Assembly (NCBI GenBank): GCA_964036195.1
Contig: OZ038450.1
Coordinates: forward strand, 19,745,208-19,809,207
Length of the DNA stretch: 64,000 bases
Reading direction: 5' to 3'
Origin: Sphaerolaimus hirsutus
Taxonomy: Eukaryota > Nematoda > Chromadorea > Monhysterida > Sphaerolaimidae
Position numbers and translations under genes: made by a program. Positions 12,501-25,800 of this stretch are shown one piece after another (the first letter of the stretch is position 1; each line of letters opens with the position of its first letter). Below the pieces are notes generated by a model. That model did not search any database. It saw only the letters and a program-made list of their open reading frames with translations, and had not been told where the DNA came from.

Positions 12501-13501
12501 GGCGTAGGCTCGCTTGGCATGTAAACCCGCTTGGCATGTAGACTCGTTGCGGGTGTCCCATCCCATGGGGAGCTGCTCAGCTAGCTATCTATCCCGAGCA
12601 CACTATCCCCTGAGCTCTGCCACCAAATCTTGCAACTATCTACTATCTAAGTGGAGCAAACTTTGAGTGACTGTCTGGTCCCCAACCTTCACCCAAAATC
12701 ACTAAATTTAACTCAATTTTGTCAATTTTGCCATATACCTATCATATGTATTTTGCCCCAGTGAGCCCCCAGAATAATTCTCAGCTATCTACCCCTCCGG
12801 CTCCGAGGGAGAGATTTGTTATCTATGATGCCGCCACAAGGGTCAAAACATTGGAAATTCCTGATCTGCTGTCTACATGCCAAACGGGTTAGATGCCAAG
12901 AGTACAGGCACACTAACAAGTACACCATGATGGCGCCATATGCCAATGGTTATGTGTGCCAGCCAAGCCAAAGCGCCAAGTGCAAAAATTGAAAATCATT
13001 TTCAAAACAGCTAATATTCATTTCTAACAAAAAAGGCAATAGATAGACAATAGATCTGTTTGGAAATGCCTAGTGCACAATAGAGGTAAATGGGGGCCTG
13101 TGCCTCTTGGCATTTAACCTGTTTGGCATGTAGACAGCAGATCAGGGGTTTTCAATGTTTTGACCCTCGCGGCAACATGATAGATAGAAAATCTCTCCTC
13201 TCGAGCTGGAGGGGTAGATAGCTGAGAATTATTCTGGGGGCTAGCTTGGGTAAAATACATATGATAGGTATATGGCAAAATTAACAAAATTGAGTGGAAT
13301 TTAGTGATTTTGGGTGAAGGTTGGGGAACAGTTGCTCAAAGGTTGCTCCACGTTGATAGTAGATAGTTGCACGAATTGGGGGCGGGGCTCAGGGGATAGT
13401 GGGCTCGGGATAGATAGCTAGCTGAGCAGCCCCCCATTGGACGAAACCCCCGCAACGAGTCTACATGCCAAGCGGGTTTACATGCCAAGCGAGCCTACGC
13501 C
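12501..13501. repeat. 1-kb foldback element
   Basis: Left GGCGTAGGCTCGCTTGGCAT and right end ATGCCAAGCGAGCCTACGCC are inverted copies. Arms of about 400 bp match through CAGCTATCTA and ATACCTATCATATGTATTTT blocks. The centre includes CATTTCGCCAAG-like GCGCCA units. No gene seen. An outer pair of partly matching flanks may extend to 12430. Confidence 0.78.
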
Positions 13502-13883
13502 GTAAATGGGCACTTGTTTATGGACTTTACACACAAAGTCGTTGCTGGACATCATTTATTGTGATTTCTGCCCTTGACCACCCTGGCGCTTGGAGCTTTT
13601 TTACCTCGCAACCAAAATTTTGTGACTTTTTTGAAACATAAAATACCACCAAATATCTAGTTGTTTCTGGTCGTTCGCAACAAATGATCGACGAAATGGC
13701 CGACATTACATTAAAGAATACTGCATTCCAATTAAATAATTACACGTCTTAAAACTGCGCAAAACATATTTACAGGTTGTAAATAACTAACCGGGTAGCA
13801 CCGGTAATATCGAGATCGTTAATATGGAGCACGTACGCACAAAAATATATGTACCTAGGTATGCAAATAAATATTTAAGTATG
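13502..13883. other. No gene recognised
   Basis: Unique-looking sequence between the foldback and the next element; nothing identified. Confidence 0.4.
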
Positions 13884-14249
13884 TACCGTATTACCTCAAA
13901 TTATCCCCCCTTGAATTAACCCCCCCCCTCGAAATACCCCCCCCCCCCCCTAAAATTGAGTGTAACGTGAACGCAGTTTGTGATCTGTACAATGCAGAAC
14001 ACACGTTAAAACTGATGATTGAGTGACGTTAGGGAAGGGCTTTTGTGTATATACAGTAATATATGCCTATAAACACATATAAATCTATGTGATTGTTCGA
14101 TTTTTCTACGTCTGCGTATGGGGAATTTCCGATAATTTCTGGCGAAATAATAGAATCCCTCGAATAAACCCCCCCCTCGAATTATTCCCCCCTCAAATTT
14201 TGCTGGCGAAATAATTAACCCCCTGGGGGTATCTCGAGGTAATACGGTA
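13884..14249. mobile_element. TACCGTATTT-clan element
   Basis: Ends TACCGTATTACCTCAAATTA and CTCGAGGTAATACGGTA, C-rich arms (CCCCCCTCGAAATACCCC) and a middle containing AATGCAGAACACACG. Confidence 0.85.
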
Positions 14250-14351
14250 TATTATAGGTAGGTGAGGTTTACACCGATATAATGCGGCCCACAGAAAATT
14301 CGTTGGGGGTAGTGCAGTTGTTTAAAAAACTGTTTAAAACATACACTGCAG

Positions 14352-14690
14352 ATAGCGTTCCAAAGATGAGTGCTTTTCAGAAAATATAATTAAATATAAT
14401 CTCAAAAATACAATTAAATCTCTCTTAAAAAACGCAGGAAAAATAAATATAGGTAACTAAGATATTTTTCCCCTATTTTCTTATCACCAGAATAATAAAT
14501 ATATTTAAAATTAAACAAAATATTAAAAATCGCCCCGGAAAACCTGGAAAAGATATTAATAAATATTTATTTATTTTATCTAGGTTTTTTTAGATGTTAA
14601 GATAATATATATATAATATATTTATTTTAAGATTTTTTTATTTTATCATAGGTATCTATAAAAATCTGCCGAGATTTTTGGAACGCTAAC
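14352..14690. mobile_element. Small inverted-repeat element with TAGCGTTCCAAA ends
   Basis: TAGCGTTCCAAA at the left and TTTGGAACGCTA at the right enclose very AT-rich sequence. No convincing TSD. Classification open. Confidence 0.5.
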
Positions 14691-15287
14691 TGGCGGCGCA
14701 CCAGGTTATGTGGTACCGTAGGACCCGTTTTATGCAGTTCTAACTTGAGGCCACAGTTTTATCCTCGTGATCGCCAACCATGTGACAGTTTTGGAAAAAT
14801 ATGGATTTACTATCTTTTTCATGTGTTTTCCCGGCTAAGTGTTTTTAAAGTTTTACTGTGTAAGTGTGTAAATCGTTAAAGTGTTCTGAATATTTTGTCA
14901 CTTTATTTCACTGGTCAGTTTTAATGATGGGGTGTTCCCGTCTCCAATTGTCTGCAAAATAGGAAATCAGTTTTCGAATCTTCCGAATGCCGGCATATGT
15001 TATAAGTTTATGTACCTATCTAAAAATAAAATCACGTGATATAAAAATATCTGGAATTCAAAAAATTCAAGAAATTTAGGAATTCGAAAACTCTTTGAGA
15101 GTTTTTCAGAGTTATTTACGTTCCATCGGTGTTGATGCCATGCCTATTTTTCAACCGCTCGCATCAGTAGACTTATTGTAATTTACACCATAAGGCGATA
15201 TTTTGATGATGTTTCATGTCACGTGATAAAACTTTAACAGGTACAAACGTGTGGATCGGGGTTCACACAGACGTCATTACCGTATTT
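14691..15287. other. No gene recognised
   Basis: AT-rich sequence with no element ends or coding signal that I can support. Confidence 0.4.
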
Positions 15288-15689
15288 CTCCGTGTAAACC
15301 GCCCGGGCGTTATACAAAACCGAGGCACTTCTTGGTAACCTTTTTTAAAAAATGTATAACGCCCGGGCGTTAAATCATTGCGAGGGGGGCGTTATGCAAG
15401 GAAAAATTTTGCTTAAATATTTACATAATTTGTGTTCCCTCCCCGTGTGCACCGAATTCAATGGAAAAACGTACATTCCGCAGAATAACAATGCGTGCCG
15501 CAAGGCACAACGTTCAAATAGTTCAAACCAAGTGGACCTTTCATTACCATTCAGCTTGATTTGTCCTGAAAATATTCCCACTTCGCTAATGTTTTTGGAA
15601 CCAAGCATAGCGCCCCGGGGGCGCTATACAGCTGTATAACGCCCCGGGCGTTGTGCACAGGGGGGCGGTTTACACGGAGAAATACGGTA
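15288..15689. mobile_element. TACCGTATTT-clan element with GCCCGGGCG arms
   Basis: Ends TACCGTATTTCTCCGTGTAA and TACACGGAGAAATACGGTA. Arms use CGCCCGGGCGTTATAC instead of the CCCCTCGAAATA units of other copies. The 95-residue open frame inside is a by-product of the arms and core. Confidence 0.85.
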
Positions 15690-16876
15690 AGTGTGCAACA
15701 TAAATTTTTAAGCAGTTTACTTTTTAGTTTTGCTATTTTATATTATTGTAATTATGCCATATTGGTTTACTTTCATTCTAATAATGACCTGGTTTTCCTC
15801 GAATAATTTCCGCGACTAAAAACTTATTGTTGGTATGAGATACTTAGTGTGCAGAATCACAACGCAATCGCTCTACCATTTAACTTTACGCTGCCAACGA
15901 TTAATCAAGAAAAAAAAACTCCCGCATGAACTCTAACTGGTCTGCACCGGATGGAAGTTGTCATAATGTTTTCAGTTCTCCGCAAATTTAGTTGTTTTTT
16001 GACGGTGCATATTACACGGAATACCTAATTATTCATCAACATATCCATTTTTAGTTGTTGATAAACAAAGTGTTTACTGATTTTCCTGCGTAGTCACACA
16101 ATAAGATCAGCGAAATGAAGTATAATAAGTTCATTTCTATACTCACATTATGGTCTCAGAAATCAGTCATAAATTGCAAATTTTAGTTTTCTGATTTAAG
16201 GCGTTAATTTCATTTCGGCGCGACAATATGAGCACTGATTTATGGAAACTCTTACAAGCGTTTGTATAAAGTTTCAGTTCAGTTGTATCATTTATTCTTC
16301 TAGATTATTTGATAATTCCGAAATAAATTCTGATTTAAATCTTCATGCTTCGCAAAAAAGTATTGTACCTAATGATCCTATAAATCATCCGCAGACAAAC
16401 CGATAAAGCTACTTGTTACTATTTTTTCTCCTTTTTTTGTTCGACATTCGGCCACCTCCGGCTGGAATTTGACACTGCTAACTCAGGTGAGTGAAAGCTT
16501 AGAAATATAGTGACATTGCGAATTATTTTATTAAAAAGATATTCATCTAGAATTGACCCAGGGTTGTTATTTTATTGCAATATGCAGTCGCCTCCATTTA
16601 TTCCTTTTTGGCACTAAGCAATTAAAATTACTGCACTGAACCAATTTCTTATTTTCTAAATTTCCGACTTACAAAACATCTTGCGACAATTAGAAGATGA
16701 ACTTTCAAGTCATGATAAAATGCCTCTTCTCACCCCACCAATGGAGTGTGAACTTAGCGCAGAAAATTAGAAAAATATAGAGAAAATTAGCAAAAATTAG
16801 CACAGATGGACTGAAAAATGGCGCAATCCCATCTATTCTATATAGGTAGACAAACCAACGACCCCCCCATTTTCAG
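15690..16876. other. Upstream region of the cuticlin-like gene; start exon not located
   Basis: No mobile-element ends. A possible splice donor (CTAACTCAG then GTGAGT) lies at about 16487 and the acceptor TTTTCAG for exon 1 at 16870-16876. An exon with the ATG should lie here or further upstream, but I cannot place it. Confidence 0.4.
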
Positions 16877-19800
16877 GCAGCGTTTCCTACCCCCCTGTTA
16901 AACAATCGACCGGTCACTTTGACCAGTACCAATTTCGTGCAACATGCTTTCGTCAGCATCACGTTCGCCCTGTGCGTTTTCGTCAAGAGCGGCCTCGGCC
17001 TGATCAAGATCGAGAATTCGATTGCGCCCAATGAGGTGCGATATAGGCCCGTGGTTGGCGAGAAGTATGTCCGTGAGTTTGGGGGGCATATTTTTGTACA
17101 ATTGAAGGATTGTGCACATGTTGAAAAATTGGTATCATATTTCTTCGAATAGTATGGCATACCTCCAATAGAACGGCATCTCCAATAGAACGGCAGGTAA
17201 AAAAGTAGACGAAAACGATCGAACGGCGCTCTTCTATTAGAAGAAATAAGGTACCTAATCATGTTTTGGAGATAATATTGACGTTTTAAAAGAGTTCTGT
17301 AAGATTTGGATTGGCTTGTCGTTTCTGTTTCGTTTTGAATGTTTTCCACTTCAGACCGCATATGGGGGGTAATTCAAGTGAGAGATAAGCCAATCAAATT
17401 ACCTACTATGAAATTTCCACAATTTTTCTGCACCAGTGCCGACAATGTCAGTGCCATACTTGACAAATACTTGACAAAAGAACTTCGAATAAAATTAGAA
17501 GTGCAGCTCTCAGCTATAAATTTCACAACACCAAAAGAAGTTGTAATCTCACACAATCTCCTACAGGCAAATGCGAAGTGTCCGGCCCCGCATTGGACGT
17601 TTTATTTCTAGTTGACGGGTCAGGGTCCCTGGCGGAGAAGTGGGACGAGCAGCTGCGCATGGTGACCGACATTGTCGACTTGGTGGTCATCAAGGCGGAG
17701 GCCACGCGGGTCGCCTTTGTGCACTACAGGTCTGGTTTTAAAGCCGGAATTACAGCTCAGCGGCGTTTGACGTGAAATGATGACGTCGTAAAATTGATTA
17801 CATCAAAATAGACATAGGTACAGCGTTGAAATGTCAGAATTTGATAGTTCTAGTAATTGTGTGTAATGTCCTAAAAAAATTAAGAAAATAATTATTATTT
17901 AATAAGTTATTAATTTTACGTCAAAATTTACACATTCTACATCAACATTTCACGTCAAACATTTTACGTCACCAAAACACTTTGACGTTAAATTCATAAC
18001 TACTGATATAATGATTATTTGGTAAAAATGTTTTTGGGACATTACACACAATTACTAGAACTATCTAATTCTGAAATTTCAATGCTGTACCTTTGTCTAT
18101 TTTGATGTAATCAATTTTACGACGCGATCATTTCACGTCAAACGCCGCTGAGCTGTAATTCCGGCTTTATATATTTACCTAGATTCGAGTGACAAATTTT
18201 ACTCGAACCCTGCAAAAAAAAAAGACATCGATTTTTTTCGAAAACACCCTCGAAATATACCCACGTCTGAGCGAGCTTATGAAAACATACCACCCTAGGA
18301 ATACGCCCACCCTCCAATTACCCCCCACAAAATTTGCACTCTGAAAATATAAACCCCCCTGGGGGTAGTTCGAGGAAATAAAGAAGTTACAAACTGAAGT
18401 GTTATATTTATTTATAAATATTTATTTATTTATAAATATAAGTTTTATATTAGGTACCTGTAACCTACTACAAAGGGAATATGCAAGCTTACACCTCTGA
18501 TCACCCACACGTAGACACCTTGAAAAATTTTATAAAGTAATGTGCTCCAGGCGAACTGTAGCTCGATGGCCGACTTCGGCGCATACAAAAGTAAGCCCCA
18601 ACATTTGTTTAAAAGTAGATATAGGCGACCCCCTGTGAAATCCCCTGTGGGCCGTTTACTCGGCCCACAGGGGATTTCACAGGGGGTCGCCTATATCTAC
18701 TTTTAAACAAATGTTGGGGCTTACTTTTGTATGTGCTGAAGTTGGCCGTCGAGCTACAGTTCGCCCGCGGCACATTCTTTTATCAAAATTTTCGAAGTGT
18801 CTACGTGTGGGTGATCAGAGGTGTACTTCTCACATGACAAGGTATTTACCGGAGTGGGTACATCCTATCAGTTGGCACATATTATATCTACGTAAAACCG
18901 TCGTTCAAAGCTTGTGTTGGAAAAAATTTACCGAAAATTTCAGCGGAAACCCAGTGGAAGAATTCTCATTCAACACCTACACCAACAAGACGGAAATGCT
19001 GAACGCGATTGCAAAAATCAGACCAGTGAAGGGTGTGACCAGAACGGCCACCGCGCTGCAATTTGCACACAGATTTTGGAGCGATCCGGACAAGGTGAGT
19101 AGATTTACGGTCGACATAGATCAATAGGGGGGATGAAATGGTTCCTTGCGCCAAGTTCTCTAACGCCATTTGAAAACGCCATTGGCGGCCCAGTGCCCAC
19201 CCACTAGTTGACACACGGGTGTGAACTGGTCTTTGTCAACTCAGATTTCGGGTTCTTGTGTCACAGAGCGATTGTCAAATGCACTTGCTATAATTTTTAA
19301 TGTTCAACATTGCCGCATGTCCATTTGATGATCGCTCTACGACATGTGAAGCCGACATTTCAGTTGTTGACACCAACTGACACACGTGTGTCAACTATTG
19401 TGCGGGCCGCCACTGAACGCGATGTTGTGGTTAGTGATGGAAAAGCGCCATGGCGCTGGCGCCTGGCACCAGTGCCAAAGGAAAAAGCGCCATGGCGCTG
19501 GCGCCTGGCACTGGCGCCAAAGGAAAAGCGCCATGGCGCTGGCGCCTGACACCAGCGCCAAAGGAAAAAGCACCATGGCGCTGGCGCCTGGCACTAGCGC
19601 CAAAGGAAAAAGCGCCATGGCGCTGGCGCCTGGCATTAGCGCCAAAGGAAAAAGCACCATGGTGCTTTTGGTGCTTGGCGCTTTTTGCTGTGGCGCCATT
19701 GGCGTTTGGCGCCACACCCATGAAAAGTGCCATGGCACCTTTGGCGCTTGGCGCTATTTTTGTGTGGCGCCAGGAACAAAACGGCTGGCGCTGCGCCAAA

Positions 19801-22800
19801 GCGAAAAGCGCCATGGCGCTTCTGGCGCTTGGTGACATTTTGCTCTGGCGCCATTGGCGCTTGGTGCTGGGGTTCGGAAAAGCGCCATGGCGCTTTTGTC
19901 GGTTGGCGCAAAGGTCCTGGCGCGTTTTCCATCACTAGTTGTGGTGTGTCACCAACAACATGGCGCCCTTTTTCGCACAATAGCGCCCTTTCCGCGAACA
20001 CAACTAAACAAATTCTCGCAGGGCGCGCGCCAAGGCATCCCCCGAATCTTGATGCTGCTCTCCGACGGCAGAATGACACCGGAGCCGATCGATTTCAGGG
20101 AGGCGGCGCGCATCCACAGGGAAACATATGGAGCCGATATTTATGCCTACGGCTTGGGCAGATATCTCGACTGGAATCCACTCATTGATATCGTTGGTGA
20201 GTTATGGAGTAGTAAGTATTGAGTATCTTTTATGAGTATCTACCGACTGCACACTTTGGATTGAAATCTACCACATCCTATCTGAATATGAAGCTTCACT
20301 TTAGAATAACCATTTGGATTGGAATTTATTCCATCCATCATCCCTAACGATATGGTAGCATTCTGTGAAACGCGCGAAGTCCGGTGAAGTTGGTTCTATC
20401 CGGCGGAACGATAGAAATATTGCGAGGGAAATCGCGAAGTAAAAACACAGATAAATAAGTATCAGCACAAAACTTGTCATTGAATTTGGTCACCATTAGC
20501 ATTGAAAAGTCGCTGTGAGATTTATATTTGAAAAATCTCAAAAAATCTCAGAACATATAAGATTTTCTGAGATTTATATTTTTTCCACGATTTTCCAGAC
20601 AGATTTTATTATATTTTCTTTTTGAGAGATTTTTTTGAGATTTTTAAAAATATCAGAAAATCTTTTTTAAGGGACATTTAATTATATTTTTTGCTTGAGA
20701 GATTTTCTGAGATTATAATTTATTATATTCTCAAAAGATGATTTTTTCAATGCTAGTCACCATCAAACGTTCAGTCTTGCGTTCAGTAATGAAAATGTGA
20801 TCTTTCTATCGCTCAAAATTCCCCCTCAAAAATACAGGTGGTCCAGAGCGCCAGTCACGCATTGTCAACTCGCTCAGCAAAGAATCAGCACTGAAATGGT
20901 TCGACCGGTTTCAAGGGGTCGAAGAATGCGATGAAGTTCCAGTGTGCGTTCCCGGGGAATCGAAACCGGCCGACGTACTGTTCATTTTGGACGGCAGCAG
21001 TTCGGTGATTCAGAAATTCCAAGAACAGACGCGTTTCGTCACTCGCGTGCTGAATTCGGCTAATGTGCATACTAATGTGGTCAGGTTGGTGCTGGAGGGG
21101 ATGAGGGAATGATAAATATTTACATAATTATTGTAAATATTTCCTCTAAATACCCCCTCAAAGACTTAATAACAGACCCCTCAAATGACCGCCACCCTCG
21201 TTTACCCCCCCTCAAAATTTGCACTACTTAAACCCCCCCCCCCCCGAGGGGTAATTCGAGTAAATACAGTAGATGGAAGTTCTGCTTCCACCAAAAATAC
21301 ACACCAAATGCCCCACCAATTGCAGAGTGGGCATCATCGTCTATGGCACACATGCTGAAATTAAAATGAACTTCAAACAGTCAACAAATGTGCAAAAAGT
21401 TCACGACAGACTTGCGCAGCTGCGGCCGCTGAACAGCACTACCAGAACAGATGAAGCGCTGAAAATGGCCTATCAGATATTTGCAGAGCCAAAGAAACAT
21501 GGTAATTTATTTTTATCCATAATGTGTGTTTAGATGAAGCGATGAAGTGCACTGCAAACTTGTTGTAGTTACAAACAAAAACGGTAATCAAATTACACAT
21601 TCAGACAAAAAATTAGTTTCTGACTGCACTAAAAACGTGGTTTCAATCTCAATTCATGCAAATTACGTAAACTTTAAATGGCGCTTGTCAAATAACACCA
21701 TTTTGTTCACAGGCGCGAGAACATTTGACGATTTCCCAGCCCTGCAGCGTTTGGTCATCATTATTACTGACGGAAGGAGTTCAGTAGACAGCGCACTAAT
21801 GGCCGCGCGCCTCAAGCACCCCGCCTATTCGAATGCCACCATCGTCGCGGTCACACTCAGCGAGCACTATGTAAGTTGTTCATTGTAGATTTATCTGCGT
21901 GACTGTTTCGACAGAGTTTCACTTGGATATGATTTTAGAAGTGATTTCTATGTCGCGAAGGTAATGGGTGATTTCATCTGTGTGTGTGAGATATTTATTA
22001 CCCCGAATAAGCGAAATCACACTTTTGAACTTACCGTATTTCCTCGAAACCTTGAATAAACCCCCCCCCCCCCCGCGAAATTCCCCCACCAGGTGTTTTT
22101 GAGCTGGGAAAAAAATAATCGGAATACCCTCTGAAATGATGTACATCATGTATGCAATCACAGCAAAAAATGGGTGTGTGGATGCGCGGTGAAGCGTCGG
22201 GAAGTGTCTTCACGCCAACACTTCCCGAACGCTTCACCAAGCTGCCAGCGCCTCCACACACATCACAAAAATCTGCGTGAAGGCACTTCACGCTTCTTAA
22301 TATGGCGCTCCCACGCAAATGAATACGCGGGGGAAGCGTGTGGAAGCGCCAGCGCCGTGAAGTGTCTTCCACATGTTTGGATGCGCGTGAAGCGCGTGGT
22401 GAAGATAGGTGAAGCGTGTGGAGGACACTTCACCCAGAATCTCGTGATGTTGGTGGAAGCGTGTGGAAGCGTGTGGAAGCGCGCCGCTTCACGCGCATCC
22501 AGCCCGCTTCCACACGCTTCACGGATCCATTTTTTGCTGTGAATGTACATGATGTATATATTGATCGCAGTTTGCATCGCAGCTACACATGTACTACCTA
22601 GTTTGTGTAGCGATACACGTTGATAATGTACAAATATACCCCACTTGGACACGTCGATTACCAGTTTTGTAAACACCTTCCCGATCAAGTCCGGCCGCCT
22701 ATTTTTTTTTCACTTCGCAGGCCATATCTCCGGTTGCGGGAGGGGTGGGAAACTAAAACTTGGGTGGTATATAGGCGCAACCCCCCACTACCCCGCATGA

Positions 22801-25800
22801 ATAAATGGGGCAGCGGCGACTCACTATAGAGGGGGTCGCTATATACGTGAAAAAAATTTGCAGCGTTTTCACTGTCCCGCACAGGTCCGGCCCCCGGTTG
22901 ATTTCTTACACTGCGGGTCCCGTATCTCCAGCTGTGGGAGGGGTATAGATCTAAAATTTTTGGGGATGTGTCGCCAACACCCATCCCCTACTATACACTG
23001 GCCAGGTGGTTTTTGGCAACTCACCACAAGTGTGGGGTGCAAAGTTTAAAACTTATTAAAATGTTACTGTCCCACACAAGTCCAGCATCCAATTGAATTT
23101 CAAAAAATGGACACTTTTGTGTTGTTTTAACACTAATGTGGTTGACAATGTGAAATAAGCATGAAATATCCTCTAAAAATTATCTTATCTGACCTAAAAC
23201 TGGCCACCACATGAACCCCTTCCCCCAAGTGGGTGACAAAAAAATCACTTTTTACAACTTTTTTATTAGACACTTGAACAGCTGGTTTACAATAATTTAT
23301 AGGGGAGGGTTAAAGGTCTCAAGTTGTGTAAAAAATCTTACCTCAAAAATGCCTTCATAAGAAAATTTGCTGGGGCTGAATTTCAAATTGTAAAAATGAC
23401 ATCATTGCAGGAACAAAAATAGGCAAAATTCACAATTTAAAATTTACCCCCAGCAAATTTTCTTATGAAGGCATTTTTGAGGTAAGGTTTTTTACACAAT
23501 TTGAAACCTTTAACCCTCCTCTATAAATCATTGTAAACCAGCAGTTCAAGTGTCTGATGAAAAAGTTGTAAAAAGTGATTTTTTTGTCACCCACTTGGGG
23601 GGAAGGGTTCATGTGGTGGGCAGTTTTAGGTCAGATAAGATATTTTTTAGAGGATATTTCATGCTTATTTCACATTGTCAACCACATTAGTGTTAAAACA
23701 ACACAAAAGTGTCCATTTTTTTAAATTCAATTGGATGCTGTACTTGTGTGGGACAGTAACATTTTAATAAATTTTAAACTTTGCACCCCACAGTGTGGTG
23801 AGTTTCCAAAGACCGCCTGGCCAGTGTGTAGTAGCGGAGGGGTGTTGGCGACACATCCCCAAAATTTTAGATTTATACCCCTCCCACAGGTGGAGGTATG
23901 GCACCCGCAGTGAAAGAAGTCAGTGGGGGCCGGACCTGTGTGGGACACTAAAAAAGCTGCAAATTTTTTTTGCAGTCGGCGACCCACCCTGTAGGGGGTC
24001 GCCGAAACCCCTTCAATTTATGCGAAGTAGAGGGGGGTTGCGCCAATATCTACCCCAAGTTTCAGCTTCTGGCGCGTCCTAGAACAGGAGATAGGACGTC
24101 AGAAGTAAAATAAAAAATGGGGGGCCGGACTTGATCGGGAAGGTGTTTATTACAAAAGCGTACTCTTTACTATGAATTGCGTGACAATTTCTGACGAAAT
24201 AATCCCACCTCGAATAAGTCCCCACCCCCCTCGAATAAGCTCCCCCCCCTCCTCGAATAAGCCCCCCCCCCCTCGAATAAGCCCCCTCAAAATTTCCACC
24301 CTGAAAAAATAAACCCCCTCCGGGTATTTCGAGGTAATAAGGTATTTTGAATACCCTGAAACACGGTGCCATATTTACAAATTTTGAAGATAATGGGTTA
24401 TTGTCCCTACACACTAGTTGACAACAACACCAAATGTCAACTGGTTCCAATCCCAATTCAAGGCTTGCTGACGAGCCGAGGATGGCGTTCAAATGCAAAA
24501 GTGTTGAATAATGTTGAAAATCAAACTGTTGCATTGAAATTTGACATTTGGTGTCGTTGTAAACTAGAATTGGCCATTCACCTGAAAATAATTAACACCG
24601 CTAACTTCCGTTCATCCAGCAGCCAAAAACAGACACAAAATGAATAAAAAACACACAGGACATCCATGGCCTTCAAGAGTTGACTGACAAAATCTACATC
24701 TTCATTAAAAACGAAAATTTGGTTGACTTTGAAGAGGCGTTCCACCAATTCGCTGATTTGCGCTGCGCCGGTTTGGAATTGGATGTTACAAACGAGGCGG
24801 AAGCTACCAAGTGGGTCTCGTTTCAATTTGAAGGACACCATAAATACGTGTAAAATGTAATGTGTGTGAGCGAACGTGTGAATATTAAGATTTATGAAAT
24901 GTGGAAATGTGACCGACCGAGACATATTTTACGGAACTGTTTTGAGCATGGTTGGTTTTAGTACAATTCTTTTTACTAAAATTGTATTTTATTTTGATTA
25001 AAATTGTATTTTATTTTTATTTTATTCATGTTTCAGTTTATTTTATTTTATTCTGAAATGTCATAAATAAAATAAAATGAAACCATTTTACAAAAATTGT
25101 ACAAATATTTTACAAAAATTTTACAAAAAATCGGAAATCTTGGATGCAAGGACATAAAACAATGTGCATGCTAGAAGCATGCAGATGAATACAACAAAAT
25201 TTTTATGTTAACTTTTGACACGAGTTGTGAGGTAGGCATTTTGTATTTTGACCCTCAGGAGGTCCTGGATATATGCATCTAATTGCTCCTCCCAAGGGAA
25301 GATACCTAAAATTTTGTTTGTTATTTTTTGGGTGGGGGGAGGGCTTGCGGGGTTCAATATATAGGTTTTTCAAGGCATGGAACGAAGAAAATGGGAAACA
25401 AATCACATAAATTGGTGATCTTTAAAGTGAAAATATTCTAAAAATGTGAAAATTTGCAATTTTGAGCAACGATATGTTTCAATCACAACAATGATAGATA
25501 CAACAAGGCACTAGTTCTGCAAATTGGCAGCTAGGAACTTAAGCAACATGATAGAAAACTTTCTATAGAATTAAACGGACACTCGAGTTTTTGTAAAATT
25601 TTACTAAAATTGTACAAAAATTCGAATTATTGTACAATTTTACTAAAATTTTACAAAAATTCGAATTTTACTAAAATTGTATTTTTATTTTTTTAATTTT
25701 CCATTTTATTTTATTTTATTATCTAATTTTCCATTTTATTTTTATTTTATTTTTATTTTTTTCTGAGATTTTGCCAACCCTGGTTTTGAGGAATAAGCAA

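Larger units (their letters stand above)
17567..20196 (+). other. First vWA domain (exons 2-4) of the cuticlin-like gene
   Basis: The domain opens with LDVLFLVDGSGSLAEKW and carries the MIDAS pattern DxSxS, then GVTRTATAL, then MLLSDGRM. It ends in exon 5 (20838-20916) with the LKWFDRFQG helix. All metal-site residues are present, so ligand or metal binding is plausible. Two partial paralogous copies of exactly these exons, with exon lengths 163, 151 and 175 conserved, lie on the minus strand at 30.1-35.0 kb and 44.0-49.7 kb. Confidence 0.88.
20917..24810 (+). other. Second vWA domain (exons 5-8) of the cuticlin-like gene
   Basis: This part begins with ADVLFILDGSSSVIQKF, a second DxSxS motif, followed by RVGIIVYGTHAEIKMNF, the TTRTDEAL threonine motif and LVIIITDGRSS. 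Exon 8 (24659-24810) supplies the C-terminal helices (IHGLQELTDKIYIFI). About 2.8 kb of intron between exons 7 and 8 is almost entirely foldback and transposon sequence. The minus-strand paralogue fragments lack this domain. Confidence 0.85.

Noticed and set aside
19310-20222. Overlapping open frames of 120-160 codons on both strands, rich in Ala, Trp, Pro, Arg
   Set aside because: They are translations of GGCGCC arrays in the 19432-19937 element; arrays without stop triplets give open frames in several phases at once.
22174-22688. Open frames of 113-141 codons around 22.2-22.7 kb
   Set aside because: They arise from GAAGCGTGTGG arrays of an inserted element.
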